From Rhizophagus irregularis (lineage: Eukaryota; Glomeromycota; Glomeromycetes; Glomerales; Glomeraceae), in assembly GCF_026210795.1 (NCBI RefSeq), contig NC_089459.1, forward strand, positions 1,116,001 through 1,180,000: 64,000 nt of DNA, read 5' to 3'. Of the stretch, positions 33,680 to 44,381 are shown piece by piece. The notes below the pieces were generated by a model. It made no database searches. It saw only the letters and a program-made list of their open reading frames with translations, and was not told where the DNA came from. Position numbers and translations under genes: made by a program. Position 1 is the stretch's first letter. Each line of letters begins with the position of its first letter.

Positions 33680-35390
33680 ATCTGACGAAAGTCTGAAAGA
33701 GAAACTTACAAAAAAAAAATAAAAAACGGTTAGTAAACCGTTATTATTTCAATAAAAAAAAGTCAAAGTTTTGAAGATTCAAAACCTACCTATTCAATAG
33801 AAGTCCGAAAGAAAATTTACAAAAAAAACATAAAGAAACAGTTAGTAAACCGATTCTTTAATAAAAAAATTTATATTTTGAAACTTATCTAACCAAAAAT
33901 TCGAAGTGAAAACCTACAAAAAAAAAGAAGAAATGATTAGTTAAAGTTTCTTCAAAAAAAAAATAATTTTGAAATATAAAACTTACCCAATCTGTTCAAT
34001 ATAAGTTCAAAGTGAAAACCTACAAAAAAAGGAAAGAAATGATTAGTTTTTTATTAAAAAAGTTTTGAAAAGAAAGTGAAATTTCAAAACTCACCTATCC
34101 AAAGCCCAATAACTGAAAGCTGAAATTTACAAAATAGAAAAAAGAAATAATTAAAAAAATGTTTTTTTTTTAAAGTTTCAAAGTTTACTTCGAAACTTAC
34201 CCATATATCCAAAGCCCAAAAACTGAAAGTCGAATCTACAAAATAGAAAAATAAATTTAAAATAAATTTAAAAAAAAAATATTTTTTTTTAAAAAAAAGC
34301 TTCGAAGTTTTCACTTCAAAACTCACCCATATATCCAAAATCCATGAACCGAAATCTATAAAATAGAAAAAAGAAACAGTTAAAAAAATATTTCTTTTAA
34401 AAAGTTTCGAAGATTTTACTCCAAAATTCACCTGTATATTCAACATCCAAAAACCAAAGGCCAAACCTACAAAATAGAAGAAAAAAAATTAAAATATTTT
34501 TTTAAAAAAAAGTTTTGAAGTTTTATTTCAAAACTCACCCATATATCCAACATCCAATAAACGAAAGCCGAAACCTACAAAATTGAAGATAAAAAATTAT
34601 AAACATTAAAAAAAATTATTTTTTTTTAAAAAGGTTTCGAAGTTTTAACTTCAAAACTCACCTGTATATTCAAAGCCTAAGAAACAAAAGCCAAAACCTA
34701 CAAAATTGAAGATAAAAAATTAAAAACATTAAAAAAAATTATTTTTTTAAAAAAAGTTTCGAAGTTTTAACTTTGAAACCTACCTATATATCCAATGCCC
34801 AAGAACTGAAAAAAACCTACAAAATAGAAGAAAGATACAATTAAAAAAAAAATTTGTTTAAAAAAAGTATAAAAATTCGTACCTACGAATCTTTGAGTAT
34901 TCTGTTTTTTGGAATCCCACCTGAGACACCTGAGACCTAAAAAAAAAAAAATAGAAAAAGAACGGTTAGAAACTGTTTACAATATTAAAATAAAAAATAA
35001 AAAATCAAGATTTATAGTTACTTACGAATCTTGATTTTTCGTTGTTCTTCAAAACTCGAAAGCCCACTGAACCTATAAAAAATAAAAGAAAAAGAACGGT
35101 TAATAACTGTTCATAATATTAAAAAATAAACAAAAAAAAAGATAACCAAGTTTTAAACTTACAAAACTTAGTTTTTTCCATTCTTCAGAAGTCACCCGAG
35201 AGCCAAACCTAAAAAAAAAGTAAAAAAGAACGGTTATTAGTATAACTGTTCATATTTTATTAAAAAAAAACAAAAAAAAATCCAAAGAATTCATACTTAC
35301 GAATCTTTGGATTTTTGTACTTCAGAAGTCCACCCGAGTACTGAAACTAAAAAAAAAAAGTAAAAAAGAACGGTTAGTATTAACTGTTTA
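33680..35390 (-). repeat. Tandem exon-like repeat array C
   Basis: On the minus strand about 15 units of about 100-130 bp succeed each other. Each has a pyrimidine tract ending TATAG/TTTAG, a 35-50 nt segment, and GTAAGT/GTGAG. The four units nearest 35390 resemble array D (segments like TTCAGTGGGCTTTCGAG, with AACGGTTA...TAACTGTT-type palindromes in the intron-like part). The others carry a different segment (CTTTTGGGCTTTGGATATAT-like). Segment lengths are not kept in multiples of three. No continuous protein is visible, so a spliced non-coding RNA or a purely structural repeat are both possible. Confidence 0.75.
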
Positions 35391-35580
35391 TATTTTATTA
35401 AAAAAAAGGGATGAAAAAAAGTGAAAGAGGAAAGGGGAAGGTAAAAGGAAGGGAAAAGGGAAGGAAGGAAAGGAAGGGAAATGAGAACGAAGGAAGGGAA
35501 AGTAGAAGAAGAGAAAAAGGAAGAAGGAAAAGGAGAGGGAAAGAAAGAAATTAAAAAAGTTTAAAAAAGGATGCATTAGA
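35391..35580 (+). repeat. Purine-rich tract next to array C
   Basis: A GGAAGG/GAAAAGG-rich strand. It is the inverted relative of the pyrimidine tract at 38420-38580 next to array D (both preceded by TTTAAAAAAGGATG or its complement), so each array starts from the same leader. Confidence 0.8.
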
Positions 35581-35607
35581 AATTCTTTTTTATACGTGTA
35601 TCATGTA

Positions 35608-36931
35608 CAGATGGTGATCAAAAGTATACGGACATTTTAATTTGCCAAAATTATGCCGATCATCACGTGATGACGTAATATAAACAATACGTCATTTAAC
35701 GCCTTATATCATAATAAAAACCTCCCCAATGTTTTTTTTTTAGTAAACATTCACCAAATATGTTCTAAGCTCACCCCAAAAACCCGATATGCGATTATTT
35801 ATGGTTATAATTGTGGACAATCGGGCCGTTTAATTGCAGAACACTTGGGGTGTAGTAAAACTGCTGTTTATGATGTACTTAAACATTTTCGTGAAACTGG
35901 CTCTTTCACACCAAAAAAAAAAATCAGGTCGCCCTCCACTCTTTGACTCACCAGCACGACAAGAACTCAAAGCTTTTGTTAAAGAAAATGGTGAAAATCG
36001 TCGACTTTGTTCAAAAAAGCTTGCAACTGTTTGGACAGCTCGTAAAAAGCAACCTATTTCTGTGTGTACCATACGCCGAAACCTCAAAAAGGTTGGACTT
36101 AGTGCCTGTATTCCCCGTCATAAACCTGCAATGACAGAAGCACATCGTCAGGCTCGTCTTGAATGGGCATTCTTGCACACGAGATTGGACAACAAGAAAA
36201 TGGAGAAGAGTGCTTTTTTCAGATGAAAGCACTTTTACACAATTTCAGAAAGGTCGTCAGGGGAAGGGTTTGGCGTGAACCAGGAGAAGAATTGAATCCT
36301 GATTGTATTGCAGTTACCGTTAAACACAGTCCTAGCAGAATGTTTTGGGGGTTGTTTCTCCATGGCGGGCTTGGACCAATTGTTCCGTTAAAAGGCTCAG
36401 TTACAGGTCAAACTCATGCTAAAATTATTCAAAACTATGTTGTACCTACTTTGGATGAGCATTTTCCACAGGGTAATGGAATTTTTCAAGAAGACAATGC
36501 TCCACCACATCGTTCAAAAGTCGCTAAGGCCACCCGTGAAGATGCCAAAATTGTGGAGCTTCAATGGCCAGCAGCAAAGCCCCGATTTGAACCCCATAGA
36601 GAACATGTGGGCAGAAATGAAAGCAATGGTGCATCGACGTCGACCCACCACCATCTAATATCAAAGTACTTGAGAAATATGTTAAAGATGCGTGGGATGA
36701 TATTCCTCCAGAATATTATAAAAAATTAATTGATAGCATGCCACAGAGAATTGAGGCAGTTATTGCTGCAAATGGATATAGTATTAATTATTAATATATA
36801 ATTTTTTTTACATAAAATTAATAAAGGACAATCAGATTAATATATTTACTTAATAAATTTTATTTTTATTATATTATTTTATATGAAATTTTTATTTTAA
36901 AAAATGTCCGCATACTTTTGATCACCATCTG
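35608..36931 (+). mobile_element. Tc1/mariner transposon
   Basis: The terminal repeats CAGATGGTGATCAAAAGTAT and the complementary ATACTTTTGATCACCATCTG are flanked by TA (35606-35607, 36932-36933). Length 1324 bp with one transposase gene, standard for Tc1. It is inserted next to array C and is the least worn element in the region. Confidence 0.93.
35761..36794 (+). pseudogene. Tc1-type DD34E transposase
   Basis: An N-terminal helix-turn-helix (SGRLIAEHLGCSKTAVYDVL) is followed by GRPPLFDSPARQELKAFVKE and the second HTH region. The catalytic domain has FSDESTFTQFQKGRQGK (first Asp), FQEDNAPPHRS (second Asp) and SPDLNPIENMWAEMKAM (Glu). It ends IEAVIAANGYSINY at 36794. Frameshifts near 35922, 36220, 36580 and 36650 and the lack of an in-frame ATG upstream of 35761 inactivate it. 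Confidence 0.9.
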
Positions 36932-37180
36932 TAACATGTAACATTTAATTAGTAACATAATTCAATCATAGATCATCGAATATAGGCCAATTTGTATTAA
37001 GGCTGGTCGATTTATGGTTTTTTTTTATGTTACAACTCAACCAAAAATCAACCAAAAATCAACCAGTTGATTTATACCAAATTTTTCCAATTTTTGTAAT
37101 TAACCGAATGTGTGACGAATTATGTGATCGATTTGCCGAATTATTGCCGAAAGGTCTTATTGATAAAATAAATGATTTTG

Positions 37181-38229
37181 TGACATTATCTTTATGGAAG
37201 TAAATTCATCATCATCACTGACCATGCAGCACTCAAGTGGTTACTAAATTCAACAACGGAAAATAATAATAAAAGATTAGAAAGATGAAAGATTGCTTTA
37301 TCAGAATATAAATATGACATTGTATATCGAAAAGAAACTAAACATGCGAATGCTGATGCATTCTTTTATCTTGACTCAACCTCAACTAATAATCACACCA
37401 ATCCTTCAATCTCACATAACAATCATGAATGAACAACTATACAATGAATTAATATTATTTTTAACAACTCTTACTTTTATGGACAGCATAACTGATAAAC
37501 GGAAAACCCAAATTCAGAAAAACTCAATCCAATATATTTATCAAAATAATATTTTATTTAGGAAAACAAAGGATGGTATAAGAAAAGTAATTCTACGTGA
37601 ACAAGTAGAACCCATTTTATATCACTTTCATACAAATATGAGCGGTGCTCATTTAGGAATAGACGCTATAATTGGAAAATCAAAGATCAATATTATTGGC
37701 CACAATTAGGAGAAAATGTAAAAGAATATATAAGAACTTGTGATATTTGTCAAAGAAGAAGACCTATTAATCGGCGAGAAGAACTGATACCAATATTGGT
37801 TAAGGGACTATTTCATAGGATAGAAATTGACATTAAAGGACCATTACCGATCACTAGTAGTGAAAATAGATATATTATCATCGCCATGGATTATTTTACA
37901 AAATGGCTGAAAGAAAGAGTAATACCCAATATTAAAGCAGAAACAGTAGCTAAATTTATTTATGAAGAAATTATTTGTAGACATGGAGTTCTACAAGAAA
38001 TTCTATCAGATAGAGGAACATCATTTATAAATAAATTAATTGATGAATTATGCGAAAATTATCAAACTAAATATTGTCTTACATCAGCTTATAAGCCTTA
38101 AACAAATGGAATGGTTGAAAAATTTAATCGAACAATTGGTGAATGTATTGCAAAATTAGTTCAAGATAATAATAAGGAATGAGATCAATTAATCGATGCA
38201 GTACTTTTAGCGTATCGAACAAAGAAGCA
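37181..38229 (+). pseudogene. pol: Ty3 RNase H end and integrase
   Basis: RNase H resumes with FIIITDHAALKWLL and EYKYDIVYRKETKHANADA; TGA at 37287 replaces Trp. The integrase zinc module follows: HFHTNMSGAHLGIDA and TCDICQRRRPINRREE, an H-H-C-C arrangement spread over two frames. The catalytic core gives RIEIDIKGPLPITSSENRYI (Asp) with YFTKWLKERVIPNIKAE, then EILSDRGTSFINKL (Asp) and NGMVEKFNRTIGECI (Glu). TAA at about 38099 and TGA at 38180 interrupt. Ends at AYRTKKH, where insertion 2 starts. Confidence 0.88.
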
Positions 38230-38587
38230 TCACTGGTCGAAATAAAAACTTTCGGTCATGTGACAAATTGGCTGATCTGTTACACATTTCAGCTAAATTT
38301 CAGAAATTATTAAAAATCGGCCAAATTTTGACATATATGATTTATAGTCAATTTATTGAATTATTTAATCAAATGTTACGTGTTATGCATTACGCATATT
38401 AAAAGTTTAAAAAAGAATCATCTTATACATCCTTTTTTAAACTTTTTTTAATTTTTTTCTTCCCCTTCCCTTTCCTTTCCTTCATTTTCCTTCCCTGTTT
38501 CTTCTTCTTCCCCTTTTCCTTCCTTTATTCTCCTTTCCCTTCCTTCCCCTTCCCCCTTCCCCTTTCACTTTTTTACTTTTTTTTTAT

Positions 38588-41500
38588 AGGTTCAGCTTTT
38601 GGGTAGACTTTCAAAGTACAGAAACTCCAAAGATTTGTAAGTACAAATTCTTTGAAGTTTATTTTATTTTTTTTTAATATGAACGGTTACTAACTGTTTT
38701 TTTTTTCTTTTTTTTAGATTTGGCCATTTGAGTGGGTTTCTGAAGTACAGAAACTCCAAAGATTCGTAAGTACGAATACTTTGGAGTTTATTTTATTTTT
38801 TTTCTTTCTTTTTTTTTAGGTTTGGCCGTTCGGGTGACTTCTGAAGAATGGAAAAAACCAAGTTTCGTAAGTTCAGAACTTGGTTTATTTTTTTTTTAAT
38901 ATTATGAATGGTTATTAACCATTCTTTTTCTTTTATTTTTTATAGGTTCAGCATTTCAGGTAGGTCTTCCAAGTTCTGAAGAACGAAAAAAACCAAGATT
39001 CGTAAATATATACGAATCTTGGTTTTAATTTTTTTGTTTTTTTAATTTTATTAATGAATGGTTACTAATAATCATTCCTTTCTTTATTTTTTAGATTCGG
39101 GTGGGCTTTTGAAGAATGAAAACCTAAAGATAAAGATTCGTAAGTACAAATCTTTATAATTTTTTTTTATCATTTTAGAATGGTTACTAATAACTGTTCC
39201 TTTCTTTATTTTTTAGGTTTGGATGGGCTTCTAAAGAACGAAAATCCAAAGATAAAGATTCGTAAGTACAAATCTTTACTTTATAATTTTTTTTTTGTTT
39301 TATTAATCATTTTGGAACGGTTACTAATAACCGTTCCTTTCTTTATTTTTTTAGGTGCGGTAGACTTCTGACGAACAAAAACCCAAAGATAAAGATTTGT
39401 AAATACGAATCTTTATAATTTTTTTTTTGTTTTTTCTTTATTATGAACGATTACTAATAACCGTTCTTTTCTTTATTTTTTAGGTTCAGTGGGCTTCTGA
39501 AGAACAAAAACCCAAAGATTAAGATTTGTAAGTACAAATCTTCATAATTTTTTTTTGTTTTTTCTTTATTACAAACAGTTACTAATAACCGTTCTTTTCT
39601 TTATTTTTTTAAGTGTAGTGGACTTCCAACAAACGAAAACTCAAAAATAAAGATTTGTAAATACGAATCTTTATATACAGTATATATATATTTTTATTTT
39701 TTTTATCATTTTGGAATGGTTTATTAACCGTTCTTTTCTTTATTTTTTTAGGTGCAGTGGGCTTTTGACGAACGAAAACCCAAAGATAAAGATTTGTAAG
39801 TACGAATCTTCATAATTTTTTTTTTGTTTTTTTTTATCATTTAGAACAGTTACTAATAACCGTTTCTTTCTTTATTTTTTAGGTTTGGTGGGCTTCTGAA
39901 GAACAAAAACCCAAAGATAAAGATTCGTAAGTACAAATTTTTACTTTATAATTTTTTTTGTTTTTTTAATCATTTTGAAACGGTTACTAATAACCGTTCC
40001 TTTCTTTGTTTTTTTAGGTGCGGTGGCTTCTGACGAACGAAAACTCAAAGATAAAGATTCGTAAGTACGAATCTTTATATATATATATTTATTTTTTTTT
40101 TGTTTTTCCTTTATTACAAATGGTTTATTAACCATTTCCTTTCTTATTTTTTTAGGTTTGGTAGACTTCGATGAACGAAAACTCAAAGATTCGTAAGTAC
40201 TAGTACGATTCTTTACTTTTTTTTTTTTTTTAATTTTATTAATGAACAGTTACTAATAACTGTCCTTTTCTTTTTTATAGGTTCGGGTAGACTTAAGAAT
40301 GGAAAAAGGAGAACCTTTAAGATTTGTAAGTAATATACTTACGAATTTTTTTTTTAATATTATGGAACAGTTACTAACTGTTCCTTTGATTTTTTTTATA
40401 GGTTCAGGTAGATTTCCGTCTTTCTAAGGAACAGAAAAAACTAAAGATTCAGTATGAATCTTTATTTTTTTATTTTTGTTTATTATTACGAATGGTTTCT
40501 AACCATTCTTTTTCTTTTTTTTTAGGTCAGTGTCTTCTGAAGAATGGAAAAAACCAAAATTCGTAAATACGAATCTTGGTTTTATTTTTATTTTTTTTTT
40601 ATAATATTAACGAATGGTTACTGATAACCGTTCTTATTTTATTTTTTTTAGGTTCAGTGGGCTTCTGAAGAACAATGGAAAACCAAGATTCGTAAGTAAG
40701 TACGAATCTTGGTTTTTTTTTTATTTTTTATTTTTATTTTTTATTACTACTACGAACAGTTTACTAATAACCGTTCTTTCCTTTTTGTAGGTTTTGGAAT
40801 CTTTAGAAAAAGTAAAACCAAGATTCGTAAGAGGCGTGCCAGAAATCAGCTGATTTGAAAGGGGTGGGCTTCAGATCAGGTCTATATATATCACGTGACA
40901 TTTATATATCTAAAGTAATTTAATTATTTTTATATATAATTACTATAATGCAATTATCTTGACTTCTAGTGATTTAATTTTAATAAACTTTTTTTTTAAT
41001 TTATAGCTCTCATTTAGCTCTACAAATCTAACTTTACAAAATAAAAAAAGTTTGTTTAAATTGAATCACTAGAAGCCAAGATAATTGTATTTACATTATA
41101 ATAATTATTATAATGCAATTATCTTGACTTCTAGTAATCCAATTTTAATAAACTTTTTTTTATTTTATAGCTCTCATTTAATTCTACAAATATAGCTTTA
41201 AAAAACAAAAAAAGTTTGTTCAAATTGAATTACTAGAAGCCAAGATAATTGAATTTATTTATATTATAATAATTATTATAATGCAATTATTTTAACTTCT
41301 AGTGATCCAATTTTAATAAACTTTTTTTTTTAATTTATAGCACTCATTTAGCTTTAAAAGTCTAGCTTTACAAAACAAAAAAAAGTTTGTTCAAATTGAA
41401 TTACTAGAAGCTAAAATAATTATATAATACTAATTATTATATATAATATTTAATATTTAATACTAGTAATAATTTTTTTAGCCAATCAGATTTCAATCAG

Positions 41501-41810
41501 GTGGGGGTGGGGGTTAAAGCTACTAATTGAGAGAAATCAGCTGATTTCTGGCATGCCCCTAAGTACGAATCTTGGTTTATTTTTTATTTTTTTTTATTAT
41601 TATAAATGGTTATTAATAATCGCTCTTTTTTTTTCTTTTTTATAGGTTTGGCGTTTCGAGTGGGTTCTAATAAACAGAAAAAACCAAAGATTCGTAAGTA
41701 GAATCTTGGGGTTTTTTGCTTTTTTTTAATATTATGAAACGGTTACTAACCATTCTTTTTTTTTTTATAGTTTCAGTGGGTTTCCAAAAGATCAAGATTT
41801 GTAAGTATAT
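38588..41810 (+). repeat. Tandem exon-like repeat array D with hairpin splice signals
   Basis: After a pyrimidine leader (38420-38587) about 20 units of 105-140 bp follow. The unit layout is TTTTTTATAG or TTTTTTTAG, then a 44-56 nt segment (GGTGGGCTTCTGAAGAACGA then AAACCCAAAGATAAAGATTC), then GTAAGTAC, an AT spacer, AACGGTTACTAATAACCGTT and a pyrimidine run. The donor lies at the tip of a hairpin (AAAGATTCGTA, AG, TACGAATCTTT). The branch-like CTAA lies in the loop of AACGGTTA/TAACCGTT. Stems vary with matching changes (AATGG/CCATT at 38907, 40118 and 40490; AACAG/CTGTT at 40243 and 40365). Segment lengths of 44, 45, 47, 48 and 56 rule out a conserved reading frame. One unit is split by the element at 40831-41559. 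Confidence 0.82.
40831..41559. mobile_element. PIF/Harbinger-type MITE (TAA-flanked)
   Basis: The ends are GAGGCGTGCCAGAAATCAGC and the complementary GGGGCATGCCAGAAATCAGC. TAA is duplicated (40828-40830, 41560-41562); the undisturbed array unit reads CGTAAGTACG, confirming the insertion point. The interior has three tandem palindromes of about 155 bp (starting near 40948, 41115, 41280), each opening CAATTATCTTGACTTCTAGT and closing with its inverse. A related copy is at 56296-57184. Confidence 0.8.
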
Positions 41811-42184
41811 ATGAATACATGAATTATGTGATTGTGGAATTGTAGATTAGCAATACTTATTTGTAATATGAATTTATAAATAAAGTTGTAATTTTATTGC
41901 GAATATCAAATAAAATGAGTTGTAGCTGAATATTAGTAAATAAATTTAGTACAAATTTGCAACATAAATTAAGTAACATTCAGAAAACTATTCACCAAAA
42001 TTTGCTATCTGAAATTGTTTCGAATGTTAACTGAATTTTGGCTGAAATTTCAAGCTGAACTTTAGGCGAGTGGCAGCGAATAGCAGCCAAAAAATTGGCT
42101 AAAGTTCAGCTAGCATTAGATCATAAATCAGCCTAAAATCAGCTGGCTGAATTTTGGCCAATTTGAATTATTTATCATTCACGC

Positions 42185-42645
42185 ATAACACTACAGCAGA
42201 AAAAACACCATTTTATTTAACTTATGGACGAGAAGCAACTTTACCAATTGATTTAAAAATTCCATCTCAAATATCTCAAAGTAAAAAGGATCTAATGCAA
42301 AGATGAATTTATCAGTTAATAGTTGAATTAGAAGAAGAATGAAATAATATTTCGTTAAAAATTGAAAAAGAACAAGCGAAGTAAAAACAAGTATATGATC
42401 AACAAGGAATTTCAGAAAAATTAAAAATAGGAGATCAATTCTTAATAAAACGAATGTGACTTAAAAATAATTTCTCAGCAAAATTAGAAAATAAGTGGAT
42501 AGGACCTTATTTTATTCATGAAGTACTTAATGATAATGTTTATAAACTTAGAAATTTAGATGGAAAACTAGTTAAACATGTAATTCATGGAAATAGACTT
42601 AAGAAATATCATGAACAAAAGTTGGAACCAATAGTTATAATTTGA
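42185..42645 (+). pseudogene. pol: Ty3 integrase C-terminal part
   Basis: TTAEKTPFYLTYGREATLPI is the conserved end of the integrase core region. It is followed by a charged helix region and KIGDQFLIKRM.LKNNFSAK, KWIGPYFIHEVLNDNVYKLR (the GPY/F module) and VIHGNRLKKYHEQKLEPIVI. TAA at 42382 (Gln) and TGA at 42457 (Trp) break it. Confidence 0.85.
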
Positions 42646-43523
42646 AAATAGTAAAAAGTTTTATTAGAAAAAAGAAAATTATTATTGTTCATTGTTATTA
42701 TTATTATATTATCATTATTATCATTAATATAATCAGAATCATCAGCAACAAATATTTGATCGTAAGAAGAAGAGGAAAAAGATGAATATGAAGATGAAGA
42801 TACAAATGAGGGGGACTCTGATATATTATTGTCATCAAAAATGATTATACCATATTTATGTATGACGCTCATTACGTGATAATATTTAGTTTCAAAATAT
42901 TTTGTACTATATATAGTTTTTTTATTATTTTTTTTCAGTTGTTTTACTTTGTTTTTTAATTCGACGATTTCTTCATCTTGTTGAATAACTTTCTTTTGGG
43001 CACTCCAGCACTCTTTTTGAGCGATAGCTCAAAGTTCATTATGGAATTGTGCTTCTTCTTGTTGTTGATAAAGTTGCCCATACTGCAAAATATCAAATTC
43101 CGTTAGAGTCATAATTTCTTCTTGTAAGGAATTATTTTCAGCTTGTAAGAAATCATTTTTAGATCGTAACGTTTAAACTTGATCTTGTATTATTAAATGG
43201 GAAAGTAGAAACACCAAGTTAGTCAAAGACTAAGTGAATAAATCGATAGTTCAAAAAAGTTCTACAGGGGAGTCCATTCAAGACTAGATATCCTAGAGGT
43301 ACAAGTACCCATCTGCAAGCCGAAAAGAGAAATCAATTGTTCAAGAACCAGATATAAGATCAAAACCCTGTCTATAGGCTATCCCTATTTAAGAAATATT
43401 TTAAGAACCTTGTGTGCAATACTCATCTTTAAGTTGATAAACTTGTGATTTACAAGCAGTCTTTAGTGCCTTAAATCGAGTTTGTGATTTTTTGGAGGAA
43501 ATTTTTGAACAACGGCACAGCAT
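42609..43523 (-). pseudogene. Antisense coiled-coil gene in the Ty3 3' region
   Basis: ATG 43523 opens MLCRCSKISSKKSQTRFKAL and KTACKSQVYQLKDEYCTQG. An intron-like gap (about 43408-43228, ending CTTAG) leads to a long coiled coil: SKNDFLQAENNSLQEEIMTL, CWSAQKKVIQQDEEIVELKN and KVKQLKKNNKKTIYSTKYFE. The tail is Ser-rich and acidic (ESPSFVSSSSYSSFSSSSYD). Two stops (near 43170 and 43030) are at Gln-type positions. It overlaps the end of pol by about 36 bp in antisense orientation. I recall similar antisense genes in related elements, so it may be a conserved element gene; function unknown. Confidence 0.5.
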
Positions 43524-43908
43524 TTTAATATAAGGGTGTTAAGGAAATTATATGAGTTTTGACAAAAGTGATATATGCAAAAGATTTTGCAGAGAAGTGA
43601 AGAAAAGGGGAAAAGGAAAAATTAGGTTCTTAAATAAGAAAAAAACATGACGCGAAAAAATATGTTCTAATTGAAATAACAAAAATGACGCGAAAAATTC
43701 AGTAACAGCTGATAATTATTACACATAGAAATAATTAAGAAGAAGAAAAAGTTATTTTTAGAACAAGGAGAAATGTTTTAAAATAGTAATACGCGATTAA
43801 CTAATTTAAGGGGTAAAGTTAATCAAACTAAATTAGTGAAACAATAATGTAGCGATTTACCGAAATTAGTAGTTGATCATTAATAATATTAATTAATTAA
43901 GTACGACA

Positions 43909-44346
43909 ATGAAATTCTTATTTAAAGACGCGTTCTATTTTGTTATGATTCACTTTTTCTCATGTACGCCCACTGAAAATTGTGTTCTAGACTTATTAAC
44001 TGAAGGAAATAGTTCGCAGATTCTGAGCAAACGTTATTCAGACGAAATGGATGATAAAACAAAAATTCATGTAACATACCGATGTTTATTATGAGCTCAA
44101 CAATTAAAACAAAGAATTCCAGCTTTAATTTTCGCATATTTCTTAGAATAGCTTATTGAACAAAAGGAACTAACAAAAAAGCAAGTTAGACAAATAGTTT
44201 CAGAACATTATTATTGGATTTCTGTTCATATTTATTATATCTTCAAGACAAATCCTATTCAAATTTATTGTACTATTAATACTACTGTTAATTTAATAAG
44301 ATCTTTAAGACAAAACGAAATTAAGCAATTGGTATTGAAAATTTAA
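43909..44346 (+). pseudogene. Small ORF before the 3' LTR, unrecognised
   Basis: From ATG 43909 the frame gives MKFLFKDAFYFVMIHFFSCT and LDLLTEGNSSQILSKRYSDE, a TGA near 44092, then QQLKQRIPALIFAYFLE and KKQVRQIVSEHYYWISVHIY, ending LRQNEIKQLVLKI near 44345. Its position (after integrase, before the purine tract) is where Ty3-class elements sometimes carry an extra ORF. No known domain seen. Confidence 0.35.
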
Positions 44347-44381
44347 AGACTCACAGGAGTTCGTTCTTTAAGGGAGAAAAG

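Larger units (their letters stand above)
33205..37180. mobile_element. Insertion 1 in the Ty3 element (carries array C and a Tc1)
   Basis: Ty3 coding stops after ...LECLAI at 33204 and resumes with ...HYLYGSKFIIITDH at about 37180. The left border CACTGGTC is shared with insertion 2. Sequence near the right border (complement AATAAGACCTTTCGGC) resembles the start of insertion 2 (AATAAAAACTTTCGG), suggesting related inverted ends. About 20-30 nt of the target seem missing. A direct repeat (TTTCAAATTGnTGAATnTTG at 33224 and 33418) lies near the left end. No target duplication established. Confidence 0.6.
38230..42184. mobile_element. Insertion 2 in the Ty3 element (carries array D)
   Basis: Integrase coding stops after ...RTKKH (38229) and resumes with HNTTAEKTPFYLTYGRE at about 42185. 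The left border CACTGGTCGAAATAAAAACT shares CACTGGTC with insertion 1. GCAT precedes the insertion and also precedes the resumed coding, a possible short duplication. AAATTGGC blocks near both ends are inverted. The interior is array D with its pyrimidine leader, plus a MITE (40831-41559). Confidence 0.6.

Noticed and set aside
34084-34464. 126-codon minus frame with repeated FWALDIWVSFEV-like motif, considered as a repeat protein
   Set aside because: It simply reads through four units of array C, including their intron-like parts; neighbouring units break the frame.
35388-35576. Phe/Ser/Pro-rich minus frame
   Set aside because: Translation of the GGAAGG purine tract, the leader of array C.
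39180-40186. Short frames inside array D (both strands) with SSEATAPKKT-like repeats
   Set aside because: They cross the GTAAG/TTTTAG borders of the units and are not maintained between units.
33690-41810. CRISPR array
   Set aside because: The repeats are not short identical repeats with unique spacers; whole 100-140 bp units are homologous, carry spliceosomal signals, and the genome is eukaryotic.
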